From Phenylobacterium immobile (ATCC 35973) (GTDB taxonomy: Bacteria; Pseudomonadota; Alphaproteobacteria; Caulobacterales; Caulobacteraceae): DNA of 64,000 bases. Below the pieces are notes generated by a model. It was given only the letters and a program-made list of their open reading frames with translations, made no database searches and had not been told where the DNA came from. The position numbers were made by a program, and so were the translations under genes. Below are positions 54,862 to 63,065 of the stretch, in pieces. The first letter of the stretch is position 1, and every line of letters begins with the position of its first letter. The DNA lies in the NCBI RefSeq assembly GCF_001375595.1, contig NZ_CVJQ01000001.1, positions 434,001-498,000 on the forward strand, read 5' to 3'.

Positions 54862-55911
54862 ATGCTCGCCTGGCTCTATGAGACCCTGGGTCCCAACTTC
54901 GGACCGTTGCGGCTCTTCAATTCGTTCTTCTTCCTGGCGGCCACGGGCTTCTCAGTCTGCGCCCTGGCGACCTGGATCGTCTTGCCCAGAGTCTGGGGGC
55001 GGCTGCCGACGGACCGGGGCCGGGCCTTCGCCATCGACGCCGCCAAGAGCGTGGGCAAGCCGGTGAGCGCCGGCCTGGTCTTCATCAGCCTGTTCTGTGT
55101 GGCCGCCCTGGTCTTCATGCCCTTTGACGCTCGTGCGCTCCTCACCCTGCCTTTCGTGCTGGCTGCGATGGCGGTGGGTTATCTCGACGACCGTCGCGGC
55201 GGCGGCTTCAGCGAATATCTCCTGGCGGTCCTCGACCTCGTCATCGCGCTGGGCGCGGCCCTGGTGATCTATGGCTGGCAACCGACCACCATCTGGCTGC
55301 CGGGCTGGTCGCAGGTCATCGTGCTCGCCCCTTGGCTCGCCACCTTGGTGGCCACCGGCGTGATCTGGCTGGCGATCAACGCCACCAATTGCTCCGACGG
55401 GGTCGACGGAGTCTCCGGCAGCCTGAGCGCCACGGCCATCATGCTTTTGGGCGGCCTGCTCTATGCCGTGCTCGGCAATGAGCAGGTGGCGATCTACCTG
55501 CGCATCCCCTTCGTGGCCGATGGCCCGGACTGGGCGGTCATGGCCTTCCTGATGGTCGGCGCGATCGCCGGCTACCTCTGGTACAACGCCCCGCCTAGCC
55601 AGGTGCTGATGGGCGACGCCGGCTCGCGGCCGATCGGCCTGATGATCGGCATGCTGGTGGTCGCCACCCATAACCCGCTGTTCCTGGTGCTGGTCGGATC
55701 GATGCTGCTGTTGAATGGCGCGACCGGCCTGGTGAAGGTCGCCCTGATGCGTTTCTTCCGGTTGAGGGTGCTGGCCGGGGTGCGTTTTCCCCTGCACGAT
55801 CATTGCCGCAAGGCGCTCGGCTGGTCGAACAGCCAGGTGTTGGTGCGCTTCATGCTGGTCCACCTGGGGCTCTCGGCCCTGCTGGTGGTGCTGGCGTTGA
55901 AGGTTCGCTAG
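54862..55911 (+). CDS. MraY/WecA-like phospho-sugar transferase (glycosyltransferase 4 family)
   Basis: A 349-residue membrane transferase with about ten spans. The family's key loops are present: MAVGYLDDRRGGG (Asp-Asp magnesium motif, near 100), NATNCSDGVDGVSGS (nucleophile Asp, near 175) and MGDAGSRPIG (near 252), plus the C-terminal HDHCRK in place of the MraY HHHFE loop. MraY transfers phospho-MurNAc-pentapeptide to undecaprenyl phosphate; the altered motifs suggest a paralogue with another phospho-sugar substrate, possibly for surface polysaccharide. The true mraY belongs in the dcw cluster. It overlaps nothing but abuts the next gene (stop 55911, start 55912). Confidence 0.85.
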   Translation: MLAWLYETLGPNFGPLRLFNSFFFLAATGFSVCALATWIVLPRVWGRLPTDRGRAFAIDAAKSVGKPVSAGLVFISLFCVAALVFMPFDARALLTLPFVLAAMAVGYLDDRRGGGFSEYLLAVLDLVIALGAALVIYGWQPTTIWLPGWSQVIVLAPWLATLVATGVIWLAINATNCSDGVDGVSGSLSATAIMLLGGLLYAVLGNEQVAIYLRIPFVADGPDWAVMAFLMVGAIAGYLWYNAPPSQVLMGDAGSRPIGLMIGMLVVATHNPLFLVLVGSMLLLNGATGLVKVALMRFFRLRVLAGVRFPLHDHCRKALGWSNSQVLVRFMLVHLGLSALLVVLALKVR

Positions 55912-57189
55912 ATGGCCAAAGGGGCCGCCAAGGGGCCGACCGTCGCCAGCCTGAAGAAGGTGACGCCGGAGAACCTCGCGAGCCTGGGGGTCGAGCGCCT
56001 CGCCGAGCTCCTGGTGAGCGTCGCCGAGACCCGACCCGATCTGAAGCGCCGTCTGCGGATGGAGCTGGCCGCCAACCAGGGTCCTGAGCATCTCGCCGCG
56101 GAGATCGACAAGCGCCTGGGCTCGCTGCAGACCAGCCGCGGCCACGTCGTCTGGCGGCAGAAGCCGGCCTTCGTGCGCGACCTCGATGCGCTGCGCCGGC
56201 TGATCGCCGAGCGATTGACCGAGCTCGATCCCGCCGCGGCGCTCGATCGCCTGTGGCTGTTTTTGCAGACCGCCCAGCCGGTGGCCCGCCGCTTCCGTGA
56301 CCGTGACCGTGACGGGGCGGTGGCGGCGGCCTATGTGCGCGCGGCCGCCGATCTTGGCCGCTTGCTGGCCGATCAAGACCCGCATCTGGCGGCCAACGCC
56401 CTGATCGACGCCGTTGCAGCCGATCCGGAGCCCTGGGCTGTCTGGGCGCCTGAAACCCTACGGGAAAGTTCGGCCGCCATGGCCGCCGTCGCCCTGAAGG
56501 CGGCCCGGGGGCGGCTGGGCGGCGCAGCGCCATCCCTCGCGGTCGTGCGCGCGCTGGCGCAGGCCGCGGGCGACCTCGACGCCCTGCGTGGCTCCTGGAG
56601 CCTGCAGGCGCTCGCCAATCCGTCGGTCGCCGCCGCCCTGGCCCCGCAGTTCCTGGCGGCGGGCCGCGTGGGCGAGGCCGGCGAGATTCTGCGCGCCGCC
56701 GCGCCACAGCCGACAGGCCCAAGCGGCCGCCTGCCGCCGCCGGACTTCGCATGGGAAAGCGCCTGGATCGACTATCTGGACCAGGCTGGCGAGACCGCGG
56801 CGGCGCAGGACGTCCGTTGGGCCTCCTTCGAACGCACCCTCGATGTCGACCGCGCTCGGTCCTTCACCACCAGGCTGGCCGACTTCGACGACGTCGAGGC
56901 GGAAGGCCGCGCCTTCGCCTACGCCGCAGCCCATACCGATTTCGAGCGGGGCCTCGGCTTTCTCATGGCGTGGCCGGCGCTGGCGGAGGCGGCCCGCATG
57001 ATCGCGGCGCGTCCCGATGATCTCGACATCGACCCGGCGCAGGCCGAGCTCTGGGCCGCGCAACTGCGCCGCCGTTTCCCCGCCGCCGCCCACCGCCTGC
57101 TGCGCGCCGCGGCCGCGGCCGCGTTCCGGCGCCGGGAGTTCAAGCTATGCGACCGTCTGACGGAAGAGGCGGATACGATCATCCTGTAG
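55912..57189 (+). CDS. DUF6880-like helical repeat protein
   Basis: A 425-residue protein, mostly alpha-helical, with a strong N-terminal signature: TPENLASLGVERLAELLVSVAETRPDLKRRLRMELAAN and EHLAAEIDKRLGSLQTSRGHVVW (near 17-85), typical of DUF6880. The rest is repeated helices (ALDRLWLFLQTAQP, ANALIDAVAADPEPW) and ends at a charged C-terminus. No catalytic motif. Its ATG follows the stop of the MraY-like gene with no gap, so it is translationally coupled to that enzyme. Function is unknown. Confidence 0.78.
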   Translation: MAKGAAKGPTVASLKKVTPENLASLGVERLAELLVSVAETRPDLKRRLRMELAANQGPEHLAAEIDKRLGSLQTSRGHVVWRQKPAFVRDLDALRRLIAERLTELDPAAALDRLWLFLQTAQPVARRFRDRDRDGAVAAAYVRAAADLGRLLADQDPHLAANALIDAVAADPEPWAVWAPETLRESSAAMAAVALKAARGRLGGAAPSLAVVRALAQAAGDLDALRGSWSLQALANPSVAAALAPQFLAAGRVGEAGEILRAAAPQPTGPSGRLPPPDFAWESAWIDYLDQAGETAAAQDVRWASFERTLDVDRARSFTTRLADFDDVEAEGRAFAYAAAHTDFERGLGFLMAWPALAEAARMIAARPDDLDIDPAQAELWAAQLRRRFPAAAHRLLRAAAAAAFRRREFKLCDRLTEEADTIIL

Positions 57190-57205
57190 CGGCCGCGCCG
57201 TCCCC

Positions 57206-57955
57206 CTAGTAGGCGATCGCGCCGCGCAGCCCGCCGCTGGCCAGGATGGATTCGCCGTTGACCGCCGTGCTCAACGGCGAGGCGAGCATGGTGACGACGT
57301 AGGCTACCTCTTCGGCCGTGGGCATGCGGCCGATGTTGTTCAGCCGCGCGCCGTCGCCGGCTTCCGGCTCCCGTTCCTCGGTCACGGTCGGGCCGGGATG
57401 GACGACGTTCACGGTCACGCCGCTGGCGCCCAGTTCATCCGCCAGGTTGCCCGTCAGCCCGGTGATCGCGGCGTTGCGGATCGTGGCGGGATAGCTGCCC
57501 GCGCTGCGCGTCGAGGCGCCGCCGATATTGATGATGCGGCCCCAGCCGGCCCCGACCATCAGGGGCGCGACGGCCTGGGCCATGCGCATGTAGCCAAGAA
57601 GCTTGATGTTCAGATTGGCGGCGAGGCCGGCCATGGACGCGCCGCCGATCCCGGGGCCGCCCGGCGTCCACGCCGCTGCGCAGTTGACGAGGATATCGAC
57701 CCCGCCCATCAGGGAGACGGCTTGGCCGACCAGCGCGCTCACCGACCCATCCTCGCCGACATCGGCGACCACCGCATGGACTGGCCCGCCGCCGCGCTGA
57801 CTGAGCTCGGCCGCTGCGGCGTCCAGCGGCGGCTGCTGGCGACCGACGATGACGACGCTGCAACCCTCCTCGGCCAGCAGGCGAGCGACGACCTTGCCGA
57901 TCCCGCGGCTCGCGCCGGTGACGATCGCCCGCTTTCCGTTCAGTTTCAGATCCAC
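57206..57955 (-). CDS. SDR-family protein with altered active site
   Basis: A 249-residue SDR with TGASRGIG at 14-21 and a conserved VNCAA-type strand (DILVNCAAAW). The expected YxxxK is replaced: aligned with other SDRs, the region YPATIRNAAITGLTGNLADELG has Ala at the Tyr position and Asn at the Lys position. Related SDRs with IRNxA in this place exist in other alphaproteobacteria. Likely NAD(P)H-binding, but catalysis by the usual triad is not possible without another base. No operon partner; convergent with the DUF6880-like gene by 16 bp. Confidence 0.88.
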   Translation of the reverse strand: MDLKLNGKRAIVTGASRGIGKVVARLLAEEGCSVVIVGRQQPPLDAAAAELSQRGGGPVHAVVADVGEDGSVSALVGQAVSLMGGVDILVNCAAAWTPGGPGIGGASMAGLAANLNIKLLGYMRMAQAVAPLMVGAGWGRIINIGGASTRSAGSYPATIRNAAITGLTGNLADELGASGVTVNVVHPGPTVTEEREPEAGDGARLNNIGRMPTAEEVAYVVTMLASPLSTAVNGESILASGGLRGAIAY

Positions 57956-58053
57956 CGCTGTCTCCCGATTCGACGCCAGGCGCGTGTAGCACGCCCCGCC
58001 GATGTTGCGTCCCCCGCCTCAAATCGACATCCTGGCCGGCGCCCGGAGGCCAC

Positions 58054-58143
58054 ATGAAGACCGAAAGTCAGGATCAATCCGACAGGTCGCCCGCACGCGG
58101 GTCGCAAGGCCTTCGTGGCCGCTTGATCCTGACCCCGGCCTGA
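58054..58143 (+). CDS. Possible 29-residue leader peptide before the hybrid kinase
   Basis: ATG 58054 (MKTESQDQSDRSPARGSQGL) runs to TGA 58143, preceded by a perfect GGAGG 4 bases before. It could be a leader peptide, but composition is unremarkable and chance is possible. It sits in the 219-bp gap between the SDR gene and the histidine kinase gene. Confidence 0.3.
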   Translation: MKTESQDQSDRSPARGSQGLRGRLILTPA

Positions 58144-58174
58144 CGCGTTCAGCGATGATGGACCACGCCGCGCC

Positions 58175-60988
58175 TTGCCCTTGACGCCGTTCGACCCAAA
58201 GGCGGCCGATGCCGGCCGAGCCCTGACAGCGCTCCAGCAGATGCCGGGGTTCGTCGCGGTCCTGGCTGGGCCTGACCACCGGTTCGAGTATGTCAACGAC
58301 GCCTACCTCGCTTTGACGGGTGACCGCGACCTTATCGGCCGACCGGTCCGCGAAGTCTTCCCTGAGCTGGAGGGCCAGGGCTATTTCGACCTGCTCGATC
58401 AGGTTTTCCAGACGGGCCAACCCTTCAACGCCCTGGCCAGGCCGGTCCGCATGGGGTCCCACGTCGCTCCACGCCATGTCGATTTCCTGTACCAGGCGCT
58501 GCGCGACTCCGCCGGCGCGGTGACCGGCGTCTTTGTCGGGGGCTATGATGTGACGGCCGCCGTGCAGGCGCAGCAGCGCCTGGCCGCCCTGGCCGAGCTG
58601 AGCGACATCCTGCGCGAGCTCGACGATCCCGCCGCCCTGCCCCACGCGGTCTGCGAGATCCTGGGCCGGAATCTAGGCGTCGACCGAGTCGGCTATGGCG
58701 TCATCGACGATGAGGCGGAGACGCTGCACGTTGACCGGGATTGGACGGCGCCGGGCGTCGACTCCCTCGCTGGCGTCACGCGGCTGCGCGACTATGGCTC
58801 GTTCATCGAAAGTCTGCGGCGCAACGAGTTCATCGCCATCTGCGACGTGCGTGAGGACCCGCGCACCGCCGCCTCGGCCGCAGCGCTGGAGGGGCGGAGC
58901 GCGCGATCCTTCGTGAATGTGCCGGTGGTGGAGCGCGGCCGGTTGGTGGCGGTGCTGTTTGTCAATCATGGCACGGTCCGCGATTGGGGCGCCGACGAGC
59001 TGTCACTGATCCGCGACGTGGCGGAGCGGACCTTCGCCGCCGTCGAGCGCTATCGAAGCAGCGCCGCTCTGCGCGCGAGCGAGACCCGCTATCGCACCCT
59101 CTTCGAGGCGGTGGATGTCGGCTTCTGCGTCGTCGAAATGAAGTTCGATGAGACCGGCTCGCCGATCGACTATCGACTGGTCGAAATCAACCCCGCCTTT
59201 GAGCGGCAGACAGGCCTCCACGGCGCGGCGGGCGGTTGGGTCAGCGAGGTTGCGCCAGGCCTCGAACGGCATTGGTTTGAGACCTACGGCCGGGTGGCGC
59301 GCACGGGCGAGGCCGTGCGGTTCGAGAACCAGGCGATTCCCTTCGGGCGCTGGTACGACGTCCACGCCTTCCCTGCGGGAGAGCCCGGGCAGAACCGCGT
59401 CGCCATCCTCTTCAACGACATTACCGAGCGGCGGGCGGCGGAAACCGCGATGCTCAATCTGAACGCCCAGTTGGAGACCCGCGCGGCCGAACGGTTGGCC
59501 GAGCGAGACCAGCTTTGGGCGCTGTCGCAGGACATGCTGGCGCGGGCGGATTTCACCGGCATGATGATATCGGTCAATCCGGCCTGGTCGCACGTGCTGG
59601 GGTGGAGCGAGCAGGAATTGCTGTCGCGCGGCTACGCCACCTTCATGCATCCGGAGGACGAGGGCCCGACCCTGGACGCTCTGGCGCGCATGGGCGCGAG
59701 CGGTCAGCCGACGCGCTTCGAGAACCGCATCGCCACCGCTGACGGCGGCTGGCGCTGGATCGAGTGGGTGGTGACGCCGGAGAGCGACGGGGTCAACTTC
59801 ATCGCCAACGGACGCGACATCAGCGAGGCCAAGGCGCGCGAGGCGCAGCTCACCGCCGCGCGGGCCGCGCTCCGCGAATCCCAGAAGATGGAGGCGATGG
59901 GCCAGCTCACCGGTGGTGTGGCCCACGACTTCAACAATCTGCTGACCCCGATCATTGGCTCGCTGGACATGCTTCAGCGCCACAGCGTCGGCGGCGCCCG
60001 AGAGCAAAGGCTGATCGGCGGCGCTCTGCAGTCGGCGGAACGCGCCAAGACCTTGGTCCAGCGCCTCCTGGCCTTCGCCCGTCGTCAGCCGTTGCAGCCG
60101 ACCGCCGTCGATGTCGGCGCGCTGGTGCGCGGCATGAGTGATCTGATCGTCAGCACCTCTGGCCCGAACGTGCAGGTGAGGGCCGACATTCACCCGGTGC
60201 TGCCCGCGGCCAAGGCCGACCCCAACCAGCTCGAAATGGCCGTGCTGAACCTGGCGGTGAATGCGCGCGACGCCATGCCAACAGGCGGCGTCCTGACCAT
60301 CTCGGCCGATGAGCCCGGCCAATTGGCGGCGCGGCCGGAGAGCCTCGCGCCAGGTCGCTTCCTTCGCCTCTGCATCGCTGACACCGGCGTGGGGATGGAT
60401 CAGGAAACGCTGCGCCGCGCCACCGAGCCATTCTTCTCGACCAAGGGCGTGGGCAAGGGCACTGGGCTTGGGCTGTCGATGGTCCACGGCCTGGCCTCGC
60501 AGCTTGGCGGCGTGCTCGCCATCGCCAGCGCGCCGCAGGCGGGCACGCGCGTCGAGCTTTGGTTGCCGGTGGCGGATGAGGCCCCGGCCCCGGCGGAAGT
60601 CGCGCCAGACATCGGCGAAGGGATCTGGGCGGGCCGCGTGCTTCTTGTGGATGATGAGGAGGTGGTGCGCGCGAGCACCGCCGACATGCTGATCGACCTG
60701 GGCTATCAGGTGGTGGAAGCCGCCTCCGCCGAGGAAGCGCTGGCCATGATGGAGCGCGGTCAGGCTTTCGATCTGGTGCTGACCGACCATCTGATGCCGG
60801 GCCTGTCGGGCGCCGATCTTGCCATCCAGGTTCGCGCGAGGTGGCCAGGCAGAATCGTCCTGTTGATCTCCGGCTTCGCCGAGGCGGAAAGTCTCTCCGC
60901 CGACCTGCCGATCCTCACCAAGCCGTTCCGCCAGTCTGAACTGGCGCGTACGTTGCACGAACTCTCCACGGTCGGCCGGCGGGCATGA
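58175..60988 (+). CDS. Hybrid sensor histidine kinase (PAS-GAF-PAS-PAS-HisKA-HATPase-REC)
   Basis: A 937-residue cytoplasmic hybrid kinase with no membrane span. Order: PAS (about 15-130), GAF (about 145-290), PAS (about 300-420), PAS (about 445-560, preceded by a coiled coil [15 protein letters not shown]), phosphoacceptor His584 in [11 protein letters not shown], HATPase (N box [11 protein letters not shown] boxes DTGVGM and [14 protein letters not shown]), and a C-terminal receiver with acidic pair D826/D827, phosphoacceptor D871 and K916. The likely start is TTG 58175, because an in-frame stop at 58130 blocks any earlier start and no ATG or GTG lies in the frame. The stop overlaps the next gene, a GST, by 4 bases. 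Confidence 0.9.
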   Translation: MPLTPFDPKAADAGRALTALQQMPGFVAVLAGPDHRFEYVNDAYLALTGDRDLIGRPVREVFPELEGQGYFDLLDQVFQTGQPFNALARPVRMGSHVAPRHVDFLYQALRDSAGAVTGVFVGGYDVTAAVQAQQRLAALAELSDILRELDDPAALPHAVCEILGRNLGVDRVGYGVIDDEAETLHVDRDWTAPGVDSLAGVTRLRDYGSFIESLRRNEFIAICDVREDPRTAASAAALEGRSARSFVNVPVVERGRLVAVLFVNHGTVRDWGADELSLIRDVAERTFAAVERYRSSAALRASETRYRTLFEAVDVGFCVVEMKFDETGSPIDYRLVEINPAFERQTGLHGAAGGWVSEVAPGLERHWFETYGRVARTGEAVRFENQAIPFGRWYDVHAFPAGEPGQNRVAILFNDITERRAAETAMLNLNAQLETRAAERLAERDQLWALSQDMLARADFTGMMISVNPAWSHVLGWSEQELLSRGYATFMHPEDEGPTLDALARMGASGQPTRFENRIATADGGWRWIEWVVTPESDGVNFIANGRDISEAKAREAQLTAARAALRESQKMEAMGQLTGGVAHDFNNLLTPIIGSLDMLQRHSVGGAREQRLIGGALQSAERAKTLVQRLLAFARRQPLQPTAVDVGALVRGMSDLIVSTSGPNVQVRADIHPVLPAAKADPNQLEMAVLNLAVNARDAMPTGGVLTISADEPGQLAARPESLAPGRFLRLCIADTGVGMDQETLRRATEPFFSTKGVGKGTGLGLSMVHGLASQLGGVLAIASAPQAGTRVELWLPVADEAPAPAEVAPDIGEGIWAGRVLLVDDEEVVRASTADMLIDLGYQVVEAASAEEALAMMERGQAFDLVLTDHLMPGLSGADLAIQVRARWPGRIVLLISGFAEAESLSADLPILTKPFRQSELARTLHELSTVGRRA

Positions 60989-61632
60989 TCACGGTCTTCG
61001 GCGAAGGTCGCGGCTTTCGGGTGGTCTGGCTCCTGGAGGAGCTGGGCCTGGCCTATCGCCTCAGGCCTGTGGACCTCCTGGCGGGCGTCAAGGACGACGC
61101 TGAGTTTCTGGCCATCAATCCGGCGGGTTTCATCCCGGCGATCCAGGACGGCGAGGTCGTCATGGTCGAGTCGATCGCCATCATGGAATACCTGTTGGCG
61201 CGCTACGGCGCGGCGACGACACTGGCGCCCGCGCCAAAGGATCGCGACTTCCCCGCGTACCAGCAATTCCTCCACCTTGGCGAAGCGGGCCTCGCCGCCT
61301 CGATCTATTTCGTCAACGGCGCTCGCAACATCGCGCCCGAGGCCGAACGGGATAACTGGAGCGCGCGCCAGGCGCTCTACGTATTTCGGACCCGTCTCAC
61401 CCTGGTGACGGCCCGGCTCGCTAACGCCCCCTACATGGCGGGTGAAATCTTCACCGCTGCGGACATCTCGGTGACCTACGCTTTGCAACTGGCGCAGCGC
61501 ACGGTCGGCTACCCCCTGGGCGAGGTCGAGCTGGCCTATATCGCCCGCACCAGCGCCCGCCCGGGCTACCAGCAGGCGATGGCGACTTGCCACGCCACGC
61601 GCGGGTGGGTCGAAGGCCTGGCGGCTTCCTGA
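60985..61632 (+). CDS. Glutathione S-transferase family protein
   Basis: A 215-residue GST. The N-terminal thioredoxin-like domain has RGFRVVWLLEELGLAYRL (8-25), PAGFIPAIQDGEVVMVESIAIMEYL (45-70) with the conserved cis-Pro and Glu-Ser glutathione-binding pair, and a C-terminal helical domain with FTAADISVTYALQLA near 155. No catalytic Cys or Tyr is obvious at residues 8-12; substrate unknown. Its ATG overlaps the kinase TGA (ATGA), and the nitrilase gene follows 7 bp later. Confidence 0.9.
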   Translation: MITVFGEGRGFRVVWLLEELGLAYRLRPVDLLAGVKDDAEFLAINPAGFIPAIQDGEVVMVESIAIMEYLLARYGAATTLAPAPKDRDFPAYQQFLHLGEAGLAASIYFVNGARNIAPEAERDNWSARQALYVFRTRLTLVTARLANAPYMAGEIFTAADISVTYALQLAQRTVGYPLGEVELAYIARTSARPGYQQAMATCHATRGWVEGLAAS

Positions 61633-61639
61633 GGATTTC

Positions 61640-62407
61640 ATGCGCATCGCCGCGGCTCAGACGCCGGAATTTCGTGAAGATACGCCGGCGGCGATGGCTT
61701 ATCTGGCGCAAGTGATGGGCCAGGCCCACAACCAGGGGGTATCGCTTCTGTGTTTCCCTGAGGGCTTCCTGCAAGGTTACCTGACCGATACGGAGATTGC
61801 GCGGCGTAACGCGCTCGATCTGGGTTCGCCTCAATTCGTCGATCTTCTGAGCCAGTTGCCGGATCCCGCGCCGATGACCGTCGTCGGCATGATCGAGGCC
61901 GATGGGGCGGATCTTTACAACACCGCGGTGGTCATTTTTGGCCGGTGCGTGGTCGGACGTTACCGCAAGCAACGGCTGCTGCGCAGCGAGCGCTGCTTTC
62001 GCGCGGGCGAGGAGACGCCGATCTTCGAGATCGGCGGGCTGCGGTTTGGGATCAACATCTGCTCTGACACCAACTTCGCCGAGTTGGCGCTCGCTGTGGC
62101 GCAGAAGGGCGCGTCGCTGCTCGTCTGTCCCGCCAATAATATGCTGCCGCATGAGGCGGCCGTGACGTGGAGGGATCGGCACAATGAGGTGCGTGGCGAG
62201 CGATGCTGCGAAACCGGTCTCTGGTTGATGTCCGCCGATGTCACTGGCGCGCGCGATGACCAGGTTGCGTGGGGCCCGACCGCCGTCCTGGATCCGAACG
62301 GTGAGGTGGTCGCTCAGCTGCCGCTCGAGGCGCCCGGCCTGCTCGTCTTCGACCTGCCGACGCCCGCCCCCTCGGTGGACGAGCCGCTGGCCACCGCTAG
62401 TCTTTGA
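61640..62407 (+). CDS. Carbon-nitrogen hydrolase (nitrilase superfamily)
   Basis: A 255-residue amidase-like enzyme with the full catalytic triad: E41 in FPEGFLQGY, K110 in GRYRKQRLL, and nucleophile C141 in GINICSDTNF. The length and motif spacing fit the nitrilase superfamily branch that hydrolyses amides or carbamates rather than nitriles. The substrate is not predictable. It follows the GST gene by 7 bp and ends 23 bp before the DHFR-like gene start. Confidence 0.92.
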   Translation: MRIAAAQTPEFREDTPAAMAYLAQVMGQAHNQGVSLLCFPEGFLQGYLTDTEIARRNALDLGSPQFVDLLSQLPDPAPMTVVGMIEADGADLYNTAVVIFGRCVVGRYRKQRLLRSERCFRAGEETPIFEIGGLRFGINICSDTNFAELALAVAQKGASLLVCPANNMLPHEAAVTWRDRHNEVRGERCCETGLWLMSADVTGARDDQVAWGPTAVLDPNGEVVAQLPLEAPGLLVFDLPTPAPSVDEPLATASL

Positions 62408-62430
62408 GTCTTCCCGGCGGAGAAAGAACT

Positions 62431-62958
62431 ATGGCGAAGCTCGTTTACGCATTGAACCAATCTCTCGACGGCTATGTCGACCATGAGGCCTTCGCGCCCG
62501 ACGCGGAACTCTTCCAGCATTTCATCGAAGACCAGCGATGTGTGTCCGCCGTGGTCTATGGCCGCAAGATGTATGAGATCATGCGCTACTGGGACGAGGA
62601 TCAGGAAGGTTGGGAACAGGCCGAGCGAGACTACGCGGCGGCCTGGCGCGCTCAGCGCAAATGGGTCGTCTCACGCACCCTGACCTCGGTTGGGCCCAAC
62701 GCCACCCTCGGCGAGGGCGACCTCAAGGCCTCGATGCTGAAGCTGAAGGCCGAGACCGACGGCGAGATCGAAGTCGCCGGTCCAGGTCTGGCGGGCAGCC
62801 TTACTGAGCTCGATCTCATCGACGAGTACCGGCTCTACATCCACCCGGTCGTGCTGGGCGGGGGCGCGCCGTTCTTCACCGGCCCGCGCCCGCCGCTGCG
62901 GCTTGTGGCCAGCGAGGTGATCGGCAAGGTGATCAGGCTGACCTACGTCCCGGCGTGA
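62431..62958 (+). CDS. Dihydrofolate-reductase-fold protein (RibD C-terminal-like)
   Basis: A 175-residue protein with the DHFR/RibD-C fold: KLVYALNQSLDGYVDH at the start, VVYGRKMYEIMRYW near 45, WVVSRTL near 80, and the C-terminal EYRLYIHPVVLGGGAPFF. It reduces a flavin-pathway or unknown substrate with NADPH; members are common but mostly uncharacterised. ATG 62431 follows GGAGAAAG. It may be co-transcribed with the nitrilase. Confidence 0.88.
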   Translation: MAKLVYALNQSLDGYVDHEAFAPDAELFQHFIEDQRCVSAVVYGRKMYEIMRYWDEDQEGWEQAERDYAAAWRAQRKWVVSRTLTSVGPNATLGEGDLKASMLKLKAETDGEIEVAGPGLAGSLTELDLIDEYRLYIHPVVLGGGAPFFTGPRPPLRLVASEVIGKVIRLTYVPA

Positions 62959-63065
62959 CGCGTGGCCCACCCTAGGCCGAGATGTCCCAATGGATGGCCT
63001 TGTGGGGCGGTCGCCGGCGCAGCATAAATTCCGACCTGCTCGGATAGACAGCGGGGAAGCTGCGC

